This document shows positions 42,375 through 53,000 of a DNA stretch of 64,000 nt, piece by piece (position 1 is the first letter of the stretch; each line of letters begins with the position of its first letter). The translations under genes and the position numbers were made by a program. This DNA comes from Mesostigma viride (lineage: Eukaryota > Streptophyta > Mesostigmatophyceae > Mesostigmatales > Mesostigmataceae). The notes beneath the pieces were generated by a model. It worked only from the letters and a program-made list of their open reading frames with translations, was not told where the DNA came from and did no database searches. The stretch is taken from contig RPFO01001928.1 in NCBI GenBank assembly GCA_009746045.1, positions 1 to 64,000 of the forward strand. Reading direction: 5' to 3'.

Positions 42375-42731
42375 ATGTATCAAGCTTCATTGCAATCTAG
42401 AATTGAGATGTGTGTTTCCGACAACCCCGGTCTTCCAGCCACAACCCCGGGCCCTGCACAACCGATGATAGCTCAGCACCCACTCCCAGTCAATGCGCAA
42501 GCAACATCTGCGCCAACCCAACAGCCCTTGTTATGTGGCAACCCACCAATCGCAAAGCCGCGGGGAAGGCCTAAGGTCCACGGGGCTCAGTCTAGGAGGC
42601 ACCGCAGTGCTTGCGAGCCGGATAGAGCAGCTAGTCGCAAAGGCAAGCAGCCTCGTAGTGCAACTGCACAGTGTGAAGAGGGGCCTATTTCCAAAAAGCC
42701 ATTCTTCCGTGGCTCCCACCCTACCTCCTAG
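42375..42731 (+). CDS. Possible exon or ORF with an AT-hook, spacer of the inverted repeat
   Basis: About 118 codons from ATG 42375, preceded by a good 3' splice-site pattern (TTTTATTGCAG). It contains AKPRGRPKVHG, a canonical AT-hook core (PRGRP), within a Pro/Gln-rich and then basic stretch ending SKKPFFRGSHPTS. AT-hooks bind the minor groove of AT-rich DNA. There is no other domain, and an upstream exon is not identified. It begins at the arm edge, so its 5' end is shared with the arm and its body is unique to the spacer. It may be an exon of the element's original gene content or chance. Confidence 0.35.
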   Translation: MYQASLQSRIEMCVSDNPGLPATTPGPAQPMIAQHPLPVNAQATSAPTQQPLLCGNPPIAKPRGRPKVHGAQSRRHRSACEPDRAASRKGKQPRSATAQCEEGPISKKPFFRGSHPTS

Positions 42732-44167
42732 TTCATCCCCTTCAATTAGTCCATCCCAGCCTTGTCCATTGTACCACTCGGTCACGAGATAGCTGCCCTT
42801 GGGTGGTGCCATGTCCGACGGATGAGTTAAAATGTTGTTATTGTATTAAAGCATGGATAAAATAATTGCATTTTCATTTTAGCAACATCAAAGAGACAAC
42901 ATAACATGTTCATAATTCAATTGTGATTGATTTGGGTTTGATAAACAGTGCTCTCAACGTTTTCCAATTCATCTACACCTTAGTCATGAATTTCAATACA
43001 AAATGCTTGTGGGATGGTGATGCATGGAGCATGAATTAATGGATTAAAATATTTACTCATATAATTTTAACACCTAAAAAGTGATTTCAGTCGTCACATG
43101 CAATGTTGGGCTACCACCTCTTTTGTTTTGGAATTTTGGCACAGTATCGAGAAAGAGGTAATTCCAAAGTTTGCCAATGACTGCATGGTCTCGGAGCTAA
43201 ACCAAGAGTTGTGTGTACGACCCTCATTTGTCGTGGCATGATCCACGTAGGGTCTGAGTACAAGGCTAACCAGGACAGTCATAATGCGTACACTCTATGC
43301 TCCTAGTACTTGTTGATATTGACATATTCTCCAGATTTCTGGCCTGCGCCGGTAGTCGCTTTGATATTGCATTCATTATGCTCACGTGATGCATGTCACG
43401 ATAATATTATACTGTCTAACGTATTAGTTGCATTGAATTGAAACGTTACTCCGTTGGGAGATCACGTAACACATGTCCGGTAGTCTGTAATATTAAGGCA
43501 GATGGTGCGCAAGGATAGATGGCAAGTAGTGATGAAGGAGACCACCCCCAAGTCTGTGGGGGCTCCGCGTGTGACCAAGTATGGCATTCATAGCGATTCG
43601 GGCCGCGGTGCCCACACCCCTGTAACTAGGACCTAGATAGCTTATACCATCCATTCCATCCCATGTTCCCCTCCCACTGAGGACTTATGCTCACGTGACG
43701 CAGTCACGTGTCTATTAATTAATTAATTAATGTCCGGTAGGGGCACCTCGGGTAACCCGCTACGGTCGGCACAGTGCCACCGGCCGCGGGGCCCACAATC
43801 CTGCTACCCGTGCTTAGATAGTTTCTTTCGCATGTCATCCATTCCCTTCATGAGGATACTGCTCACGCAGTCACGTGGTATTAATTAATTAATTAAATGT
43901 CCGTGAGAGGGGGTACATGGTCTATAAGCGTGCTAAGCAACAACCTGCAAATGATGTAAACTTAATAATGCTCACGTGATGTTTGTTAATTATAATATTG
44001 ATAATTGTCTCTTGTTCACGTGGTGCAGTCACGTTCTTATCGCACGCAATTGATAGCACTGTTACGAGTTAACCCACCTCTATGTGAGAACCTGTACGTC
44101 TCCACCGTTGGCACTCGAATGGTACCTATCACCACTAAAGATGATTTAGAGGAATCGTTCGCGACAG
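42732..44167. other. Spacer of inverted repeat with LINE and SINE tails
   Basis: AT-rich, no gene. Pieces seen: SINE-2 5' tip on the minus strand (43328-43373); LINE 3' tip on the minus strand with hairpin (43448-43461) and AATTC tail; two plus-strand 3' ends of a second LINE type, 43480-43735 (hairpin CACGTGACGCAGTCACGTG, 43692-43710, then TTAA repeats) and 43736-43895 (TCACGCAGTCACGTG, then TTAA repeats). Confidence 0.7.
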
Positions 44168-44392
44168 CTAGATTGCAATGAAGCTTGATACATGTTCAGC
44201 TGCAATAAAACACATTTCCCAATTAACACAAGCAACAGCTATTGTGTGGGTCGACAACAACCAACTAACTATGAGCCCAACTCGAACGTATCGACGTTGG
44301 CTAGACTGCCATTATTGTTCTCACGACAGACCATACATTGAGGTGCTCACAGAACGCTGGCACCAAGGGCAGAGGACATACAGGTAAAAACC

Positions 44393-45205
44393 ATGACATG
44401 AGTAGGAACGGGCATGGCATGACTAGGAACGTGTACAGCATGACTAGGAACGGGTATGGCATGACTAGGAAGTAGGAACAGGTATGGCATGACTAGGAAA
44501 GAGCATGGCATGACTAGGAACGGGCATGGCATGACTAGGAACGGGTGTGGCATGACTAGGAACGTGTACAACATGACTAGGAACGGGTATGGCATGACTA
44601 GGAATGAGTATGTCATGACTCGGAACGGGTATGGCATGACTCGGAACGACCATGGCATGACTAGGAACGGGTACAGCATGACTAGGAACGGGTATGGCAT
44701 GACTAGGAATGAGTATGTCATGACTCGGAACGGGTATGGCATGACTCGGAACGACCATGGCATGACTAGGAACGGGTATGGCATGACTAGGAACGGGTGT
44801 GGCATGACTAGGAGCGTGTACAGCATGACTAGGAACGGGTATGGCATGACTAGGAACGGGTATGGCATGACTAGGAACGGGTATGGCATGACTAGGAACG
44901 GGCATGGCATGACTAGGAACGGGTGTGGCATGACTAGGAACGGGCATGGCATGACTAGGAACGGCCATGGCATGACTAGGAACGGGCATGGCATGACTAG
45001 GAACGGGTATGGCATGACTAGGAACGGGTATGGCATGACTAGGAACGGGTATGGCATGACTAGGAACGGGCATGGCATGACTAGTAACGAGTATGGCATG
45101 ACTAGGAACGGGCATGGCATGACTAGGAACGGGTATGGCATGACTCGGAACGACCATGGCATGACTAGGAACGGCCATGGCATGACTAGGAACGGGTATG
45201 GCATG
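44393..45205. repeat. 21-bp tandem array, right
   Basis: Inverted copy of the left array; plus-strand unit ATGACTAGGAACGGGTATGGC. A short outlying block is at 45653-45760 beyond the LINE insertion. Confidence 0.95.
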
Positions 45206-45652
45206 ACGTGGCCCACGCGCATGTGCGCCCATAATGGCCCCCATGGATGATGCTTTCAGTATTTAGCCGCGCCCAGCCTACAATGGGACCTCCCATGGAT
45301 GATGCATTAAGAATTTAGCCATGCGATGCCTATGCAGGGAGTTACTCTCTGCTGAGATGCCATGTGTACACCAGCTATAGCCTAGCCACATACCCTCCAC
45401 CCCATATGTCATGCAGGCCTTCTAGGCCCTCTCCTCAAGCCCCCCCCTGGGTGCCTGTGCTTGTTAAGGAGGCATGAACCATCATGGCGGTGCAGGTGCA
45501 CCTTGTGCACCCAGAGCAGGTGACAGTTGTACATCCTCCACCTGCAGGTTGTAGCCCTGATTGTATTACAAACCCATAGATGCCCTTTCTCAGGGCTATG
45601 TGTTACATATGCTCCCAACGGAGCTATCATTTTAATTAATTAATTAATTAAT
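45206..45652 (+). mobile_element. Truncated LINE 3' end inside the right arm
   Basis: UTR with CAGGGAGTTACTCTCTGCTG, hairpin GCTCCCAACGGAGC (45611-45624) and TTAAT tail. ATGGCATGAC stands at both edges, a candidate 10-bp target duplication, though the host array itself contains that string. Confidence 0.85.
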
Positions 45653-46632
45653 GGCATGACTAGGAACGGGAGTGACATGACTAGGAACGACCATGGCATG
45701 ACTCGGAACGACCATGGCATGACTAGGAAGGAGCATGGCATGACTAGGAACGGGTATGGCGGCCAAGCACGTGGGCGGGTTCGTGCTATTCGTACCGTTG
45801 ATGCTGAAGAGTCACAGGTATCGTTGGAACGGAACGGTCCAGGGGTCGCAGGCGGTTCTTCCCGGGACTGATCTTCCAGCGCTGCAAGAAAATCACGAAC
45901 ATGTCCCTGGTTGGGTAAAGAAAGCAGGCAAACCCCGACCGGCCGACCGCGTCCCCACCGTGCATGTACCTTGGTAAGACGTACGTAAGGTTCTGTGGGC
46001 TGAACTGACCGCGCTTCAAGAATATGACGATTTGAAGCCACTATGAAGGTATATGCAAACCATGTCGGCGTCATCCGCTCGACCCCTCTTACTCAGATAT
46101 AGTTGGATATGCAGCATAAAAAGCAACGGGGAGAAATTGTCAATGACTATGATCCCCCAACTGTGGGTGTTAGGAAATAGAAAAAGCATGGCAGGCATAG
46201 CTTGCGTGCAACATTGGGGGTCGGAAATTCTAGTCGGGGGGGTCAGTGGACTCCAACGTGGACTCGAGACTCAGATTGATTGATTATTGAGGGTAAACTG
46301 CACGACTACAGGCTCTTTGCGCGCGCCACATGTTAAGTAATCATGCCATCAGCTGCCATTTTGAACGCATCATAAGGAAACCCGTCGGGTTAAAAACTAA
46401 GATCTAAACGGCCATCACCACTCGCATCGACGACGAAATTCGGCTAAGTCCAAAGGCAGCCGATACGATTTACGTCGTTTGCAGTTTTACGCGCCAGCCT
46501 TGCGCACGCTGCCGCGCCGCGCCCAGCCACGATGCACTCCCAGCCTTGCGCACTCCCAGCCTCGCGCACTCCCCAGCCTTGCGCACCGTCTGAAGAAATC
46601 AGTGTCTGATGTTTACAAAAACTCCGCACAAA

Positions 46633-46685
46633 CTCATGCCGAATGTGAGGCATGAGAAAAACTCGCAGTCGAAAATCGGCACGAG
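46633..46685. repeat. Two right subterminal 24-nt palindromes
   Basis: 46633-46656 CTCATGCC...GGCATGAG (perfect arms) and 46662-46685 CTCGCAGT...GGCACGAG (partial arms), both 8-8-8, between the inverted-repeat arm and the right TTAA edge. Confidence 0.75.
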
Positions 46686-46817
46686 GACGGTTTAGGGGTT
46701 AAGTTGTGTTCACGCTTTAAGTTGGGTCAAATAGGGTTTCGGCATTCCAAGTTCAAAGTAGTTCAGAATAGTATGTTTAAGTATCTTTAGTTCAAATTTG
46801 TAGAATTTAGTAGAATA

Positions 46818-46892
46818 ATTCACGCCTTAAGTTGGGTTCACCCCCTACGGGTTGACCCCTCAAAAACCTCGAACCCAACTTAAGGCGTGAAT
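46818..46892. repeat. Perfect 22-bp inverted repeat with 31-nt loop
   Basis: ATTCACGCCTTAAGTTGGG (46818) continues TTC and is mirrored by GAACCCAACTTAAGGCGTG, AAT to 46892. A third, diverged copy (GTTCACGCTTTAAGTTGGGT) is at 46709-46728. Confidence 0.9.
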
Positions 46893-47086
46893 GCCTGTAT
46901 TGTATTTGATATCTGGAAACTACAACGCTTCAAAAAATTAAAGATTTGGCGGGAAGTGGGCTATGGTAGGAAAACCCATGCTAAAAGCCACTCAGATAAT
47001 CGCTTCTTGCACTGAAGAAGGGCGCGGACGTGCGTAAAGAAGTCCCGTTTGATTTTTAGCGTTGGGCGTGCCCTACTTGCCTTGAA

Positions 47087-50000
47087 ATGCCAGCAACACG
47101 CCCCAGTCGCGAGCTAGACGCGGACCTTAGATTAACTGCAGCTCGCCCCAACCGTAAGCTGGACGTTGCGTCTCTCAAACCAGTGATGACAAATAAACTT
47201 AAACAGCGCAGAGACAATCACAAAACTTTAATTGAGGTGAGCTATGTTTTATAGGACATGAAAATAAGTGCTTATTGATATATGCGTTGCACAACGCACT
47301 TTTATTTGACAGACAAGCTTGTCCGCTATGCTACCCCGTTTTTAGATAAAGGTTAAAAATGAACTCCTTCCGCATTCGCATTTCCAGGATCTCTCCCTTC
47401 CGCTTGCCAGGCAATTACATACCCAAGCGCGCTTGCGGCGTAGGAACGCACGATTTCACGGGCACCTGTTTTTGGCGTTGCCTGCCGTAGTTCTTGCCTG
47501 TTTACACTAGGCCGGGCGATCCCAGGCTTATTCTAAGACCTGCCTGAGCCCAGCCAAGCGCTACGTATTCTCGCCTTTTGGGGCTTGAATTCATACCTTT
47601 TGCTCTGTTTCCCCTTAGAATCCTCCGTTTGCTTTGCCAGGTAGCTCACTTCCGGGTGAAAATGTCGCTGCGTGCTTCTCCTGATAAACGAGTTGCTCGC
47701 TTGCCATGGAATCGAATTTTCCACACTCCTCGTTGGGCACCTCCCTTCATGTTGCTGTGGCTGGGCTAATTTGCTGTGCGGTGCCTACTCTTGCCGCGCT
47801 CGCCTGCGGTTGCCAGCAGAACCTGCGCGTGGCCATCGACAGCATTGGCGAGTCGGCGGCCTGCATGGAGAAGCACCAAGGGCCGGAGGCACCCTCAGGA
47901 GCGGTACGTTGCCAGCTCGGGAGAGGGCTCCCTTGCCCGCTGGTGCTTGCGCACGCCCCTACCCTGCCCCCTACCACCGCGCCCAAGGGGGCTTTCGTGC
48001 AGCACGACTGCCCATTTCCCCCCCGACCCCCTTCCATGAGATACCCCTGCTTCGGGCCTTGTACCCAAGCCAGTAGCCGGCCTGCGCTGTGTGCCCCCAT
48101 AGGCCGGTGCGGTGGAGGCACGGCCCGCGCGCGGCGTGGCCTGGCACGTGCATGAAGCACCGACATGCCTCACCTGCGCGCGTGGCTGCCGTGTGCTGGA
48201 CGCTGGCCCAGCACACGGTCACCGTTGCTGGGGGGGGGATGCCACAGGGGGGCAACCACAGGGACTCCCCACTTCCACGGGTGGCGTCGTAGAAAAGCGT
48301 CCCCTCCCCAAGGGAGGGGAGGGCAGGACAGCGTGCGTAGACATACAGGTATGGAATGTCCTGATACAACTACCTATAGAGATATGGTTGACATGCACGT
48401 GCATTGTGCCCCCCCTACTTGGTGCGGGCCTGTGCTTATGCCCCCCCTTGCCAGGGTAAGGGGGCATAGTGCCTTGTTTCCCCACTCCTCCCCGCTTTTT
48501 CTGGCGACGGCCGCACCCCGTCATCAAGACCTGTCGCACCCATCTTGTCACCGGCCCACGTCTCATGTGCCCCAATGTTGCCCCCGCCCCTGTTGCCCCC
48601 CCCCCTGTTGCCCCCCCCCCCGCCGGTTGACAGGTGGACAAGCTCAAGGATTGCCTGCACCAGCTGGCGCGCGCGGAGTACGAGGTGGAGGACTTCTGTG
48701 GTGTGCTGGACCGTGCGGCGCTGGCGTATGCTGACCACCGCCACATGGTGAGGGCGCACAGCAGGGTCTATTGTTTCGCAGGTATCCGCGCGGGGAGGAA
48801 CCGACGCGCCCTAAGGGAGATGTCAGGCAACGTTCGGGTGTAACTGCCGGGCAGCGATCTCTGGAACCTGTTGGCCTGCTCCCGCCTGGTCGGATGTCCC
48901 ACCCTCTGCCACTGCACGCAGGCACCTGGGTGGGTGCTGTACCATTCCCTGCCCCCCCCCCCCTTTGCGCCGCACGCAGGAAAACCTAATGCTGACTCGC
49001 ATAGGGAAAGGGTTGGCTCGGGAGGTAGCTGTGCAGCTGTGTGTTGGCGGCGTTCCCGCCCGCATGGTGTCGGCTGTCAGGGTGTGCGCTGGGATGGTGG
49101 CTCTGCGTGTCTGGTTGGCCGTGTGCGCTTGACAGCTCACTGTGCCCTGTGTCGAGGCCATGCCCTAAACCATGAGGCGTGCCGATCGGGTCAGATCGGG
49201 CTTTTTTGGTCGCGGCCGGCGCACGCTGTGATGGTGGCAGCGCGCCCGCCCGCGCACGGGTCTCCCGTGGTTTCCATCTCCCAGCAGCGGCCGCGGTCAT
49301 CCGCCGCACCCCCCACGTTGCCATGTTGTGGGGCGGTGGCGGCCGCGTGCCGTGGTTCCCACGAGGGTGTTGGGCATGCGCAGAGAGAGCGTCGGAGCGT
49401 GCGAGCGTGCGAGCGTGTGCGCTCCCGCGCCCGTAGGCATCACTTGGCGGCTGGGCTATCCAACGTTTCGCATGTTTGAAATAGCTCACAATTTGCTATA
49501 ATTTTTTTACAATATTCGTCATTTTGTGACACGTCCAGAAGCGTAGCCGGCCAGGTGGCGCCAAAGTGGCATGGACATGCCAAATACGCCGCCCTCTCCT
49601 CGCATGATGCATGACGCGTCGCATGTCGCGTGTCGCGTGTACGTGCGTGCGTGCGTGAATGCATGTGCGTGCGCAGGAAGTGGGCATATCCGATGTGCTG
49701 GCTGAGTGTGCATCCCAGTCCTCCTCAGCCGCCGCAAAGGACCCTGCCAAGCACAGAACAGTGGTGCAGGCGCTGCAGAAGGTTTGGGTGCGTCCATTGC
49801 GGCCTACTATGTACCAACCCCCCATGTGTGTGCCGAACCCCAGGGTGTGTCAAATGTGCACTTCATGGGGTAGTGTGCTGGGACGTTATGGAGCGTTGTT
49901 GCTCGGTTGATGTTCAGCGCACTTGAACCAGGCAACCCATCAGAAAGCCCAGCCCAGCAAGCCGCCCGGTGGTGCCGTTCTCACCAGTGGCGCCCGCTGG

Positions 50001-53000
50001 AGTGCGCGGCGTCATAGAGGGGGTGGTGGTGGCGGTCTCATACTTCATGGCCCTCACCGGTTGTGAAAACACAGTGGCAATAGAGTGGTGGCGGTGCGTT
50101 CTCGTGCGCAGCTGGTGAAGGGCTGCACCTGGTAGGCTGCGTGTGCCTTGAGAGGTGCATCAGGTCGTTGGCACCGGATCAACCCACATTCAAACGTCTT
50201 CAGGGGTCAATGAATCAATCACCCTCCCTCCCTCCCTCCCTCCCTCCCTCCTCTCCCTCCCTCCCTCCCTCCCTCCCTCCCTCCCTCCCTCCTCCCTCCT
50301 CCCTCCTCCCTCCCTCCCTCCTCCCTCCCTCCTCCTCCCTCCCTCCCTCCCTCCCTCCTCCCTCCCTCCCTCCTCCCTCCTCCCTCCTCCCTCCTCCTCC
50401 CTCCCTCCCTCCCTCCCTCCCTCCCTCCCTCCCTCCTCCTCCTCCCTCCTCCCTCCCTCCCTCCCTCCCTCCCTCCCTCCTCCTCCTCCCTCCCTCCTCC
50501 CTCCTCCCTCCCTCCCTCCCTCCCTCCCTCCCTCCCTCCCTCCTCCTCCCTCCCTCCTCCCTCCCTCCCTCCCTCCCTCTCCCTCCCTCCCTCCTCCCTC
50601 CCTCCCTCCTCCCTCCCTCCTCCCTCCCTCCCTCCCTCCCTCCTCCCTCCTCCCTCCTCCCTCCCTCCCTCCCTCCCTCCCTCCCTCCTCCCTCCCTCCC
50701 TCCTCCCTCCCTCCCTCCCTCCCTCCCTCCTCCCTCCCTCCCTCCCTCCCTCCTCCTCCCTCCCTCCCTCCCTCCCTCCCTCCCTCCCTCCCTCCCTCCC
50801 TCCCTCCTCCCTCCCTCCCTCCTCCTCCCTCCCTCCCTCCCTCCCTCCTCCCTCCCTCCCTCCCTCCCTCCTCCTCTCCCTCCCTCCTCCCTCCTCCCTC
50901 CCTCCTCCCTCCTCCCTCCCTCCCTCTCCTCCCTCCTCCCTCCCTCCCTCCCTCCTCTCCTCCCTCCCTCCCTCCCTCCCTCCCTCCCTCCCTCCTCCTC
51001 CCTCCCTCCTCCTCCCTCCCTCCCTCCCTCCCTCCCTCCCTCCCTCCCTCCCTCCCTCCTCCTCCCTCCCTCCTCCCTCCTCCCTCCCTCCCTCCCTCCT
51101 CCTCTCCTCCCTCCTCCCCCTCCCTCCCTCCTCCTCCCTCCCTCCCTCCCTCCCTCCCTCCCTCCCTCCTCCCTCCTCCCTCCCTCCTCTCCCTCCCTCC
51201 CTCCTCCTCCCTCCTCCCTCCTCCTCCTCCCTCCCTCCCTCCCTCCTCCCTCCCTCCCTCCCTCCTCCCTCCCTCCTCCCTCCTCCCTCCTCCTCCCTCC
51301 CTCCCTCCTCCCTCCTCCCTCCCTCCCTCCCTCCCTCCTCCTCCCTCCCTCCCTCCTCCCTCCCTCCCTCCCTCCTCCCTCCCTCCTCCCTCCCTCCCTC
51401 CCTCCCTCCTCCTCCCTCCCTCCCTCTCCTCCCTCCTCCCTCCCTCCCTCCTCCCTCCTCCCTCCCTCCCTCCCTCCCTCCCTCCCTCCCTCCCTCCTCC
51501 CTCCCTCCCTCCCTCCCTCCCTCCCTCCCTCCTCCCTCCCTCCCTCCCTCCCTCCCTCCCTCCCTCCTCCCTCCCTCCCTCCCTCCCTCCCTCCCTCCTC
51601 CCTCCCTCCCTCCTCCCTCCTCCCTCCCTCCTCCTCCTCCCTCCCTCCCTCCTCCCTCCCTCCCTCCCTCCCTCCCTCCTCCCTCCTCCCTCCCTCCCTC
51701 CCTCCCTCCCTCCCTTCCCCCCCGCCTTGCCTTCCCCCCGCCCTTGCCTCCTCCTTGCACCCACATCCACTCTGGAACCCTGCATGCGCGCACGTGCCTG
51801 TCTGTCGCTGCCCACTGGTGACTTGGTTTCATCTGCATGGTGCGCGTGTGCTGGCGGCAGCGTGTGCACCGCAAGGGACCCATGCCCGGCACGCAGGCGC
51901 ACGGCGCGGATGACGGCAGTGACGTGGAAGAGGCCGACGTTCCAGGTGGCGGCTCCAGCTTGTACGTTAACATCAAGTGCCCCGTCAGCCTCAAGGAGAT
52001 CTCCACGCTTCAGCGGCCCATGCGCGGGTGAGTGCACCCTCCACCATCATGCGTGTGCGTGTGCCTGCAGGCAAGCAGGGTAGGGCCTTGTGCGCGTGCA
52101 TGTGTGTGCAGGCGAGCAGGGTAGGGTCTTGTGCGCGTGCGTGTGTGTGCAGGCGAGCAGGGTAGGGCCTTGTGCGCGTGCGTGTGTGTGCAGGCGAGCA
52201 GGGTAGGGCCTTGCGGCACACCTTGTGCGCGTGCGTGTGCGTGCAGGCGAGCAGGGTAGGGCCTTGCGGCACGCCTTGTGCGCGTGCGTGTGTGTGCAGG
52301 CGAGCAGGGTAGGGCCTTGTGCGCGTGCGTGTGTGTGCAGGCGAGCAGGGTAGGGCCTTGCGGCACGCCTTGTGCGCGTGCGTGTGTGTGCAGGCGAGCA
52401 GGGTAGGGCCTTAAGCGCGTGCGTGTGTGTGCAGGCGAGCAGGGTAGGGCCTTGCGGCATGCCTTGTGCGTGTGCGTGTGCGTGCAGGCGAGCAGTGTAG
52501 GGCCTTGCGGCACGCCTTGTGCGTGTGCGTGCAGGCGAGCAGTGTAGGGCCTTGCGGCACGCCTTGTGCGTGTGCGTGTGCGTGCAGGCGAGCAGGGTAG
52601 GGCCTTGCGGCACGCCTTGTGCGTGTGCGTGTGTGTGCAGGCGAGCAGGGTAGGGCCTTGTGCGCGTGCGTGTGTGTGCAGGCGAGCAGGGTAGGGCCTT
52701 GCGGCACGCCTTGTGCGTGTGCGTGTGTATGTAGGCGAGCAGGGTAGGGCCTTGCGGCACGCCTTGTGCGCGTGCGTGTGTGTGCAGGCGAGCAGGGTAG
52801 GGCCTTGCGGCACGCCTTGTGTGTGCGCGTGTGCGTGCAGGCGAGCAGGGTAGGGCCTTGCGGCACGCCTTGTGTGTGCGCGTGTGCGTGCAGGCGAGCA
52901 GGGTAGGGCCTTGCGGCACGCCTTGTGCGCGTGCGTGTGTGTGCAGGCGCGCAGGGTAGGGCCTTGTGCGCGTGCGTGTGTGTGCAGGCGAGCAGGGTAG

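Larger units (their letters stand above)
39945..42400. repeat. Left arm of 2.46-kb inverted repeat
   Basis: Reverse complement of 44168-46624, starting GAGTTTTTGTAAACAT and ending GCTTCATTGCAATCTAG. Only scattered single-base differences were noticed, so identity is above 99% by eye. The arm contains a 21-bp tandem array, a truncated LINE tail and a small minus ORF (42181-42390, 69 residues, unrecognised). Confidence 0.97.
44168..46624. repeat. Right arm of 2.46-kb inverted repeat
   Basis: Mirror of 39945-42400. Holds the same small ORF on the plus strand (44178-44387), array and LINE tail. One G-run near 46236 differs in length from the left arm. Confidence 0.97.
37145..46702. mobile_element. 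Large piggyBac-like element, TTAA-flanked, non-autonomous
   Basis: Left edge TTAA at 37145-37148 then CCCCTCAACCGTC; right edge, read inward on the minus strand, TTAA (46699-46702) then CCCCTAAACCGTC: 12 of 13 match. TTAA duplication with CCC ends is the piggyBac signature. Both subterminal regions carry 24-nt palindromes of the same design. Inside is a minus-strand piggyBac transposase remnant lacking its catalytic core, and a 2.46-kb inverted repeat. The 9.55-kb span could also be explained by two unrelated ends. The match of ends, palindromes and an internal transposase relic makes one element the better reading. Confidence 0.65.

Noticed and set aside
39945-46624. Inverted repeat as a simple read-foldback artefact
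   Set aside because: Foldback chimeras usually have little or no unique spacer and this has 1.77 kb plus matched TTAA ends outside; assembly error still needs checking with reads.
47706-47903. NSE2 start at ATG 47706 with a hydrophobic N-terminus
   Set aside because: NSE2 proteins are nuclear with a helical N-terminus; the phase-compatible exon at 47087 fits better. Not fully excluded.
50141-52083. Very long Pro/Ser/Leu and Arg/Glu/Gly ORFs on both strands
   Set aside because: They are products of the CCT/CCCT tract, which cannot contain stops; no domain, all frames open, and they lie in an NSE2 intron.
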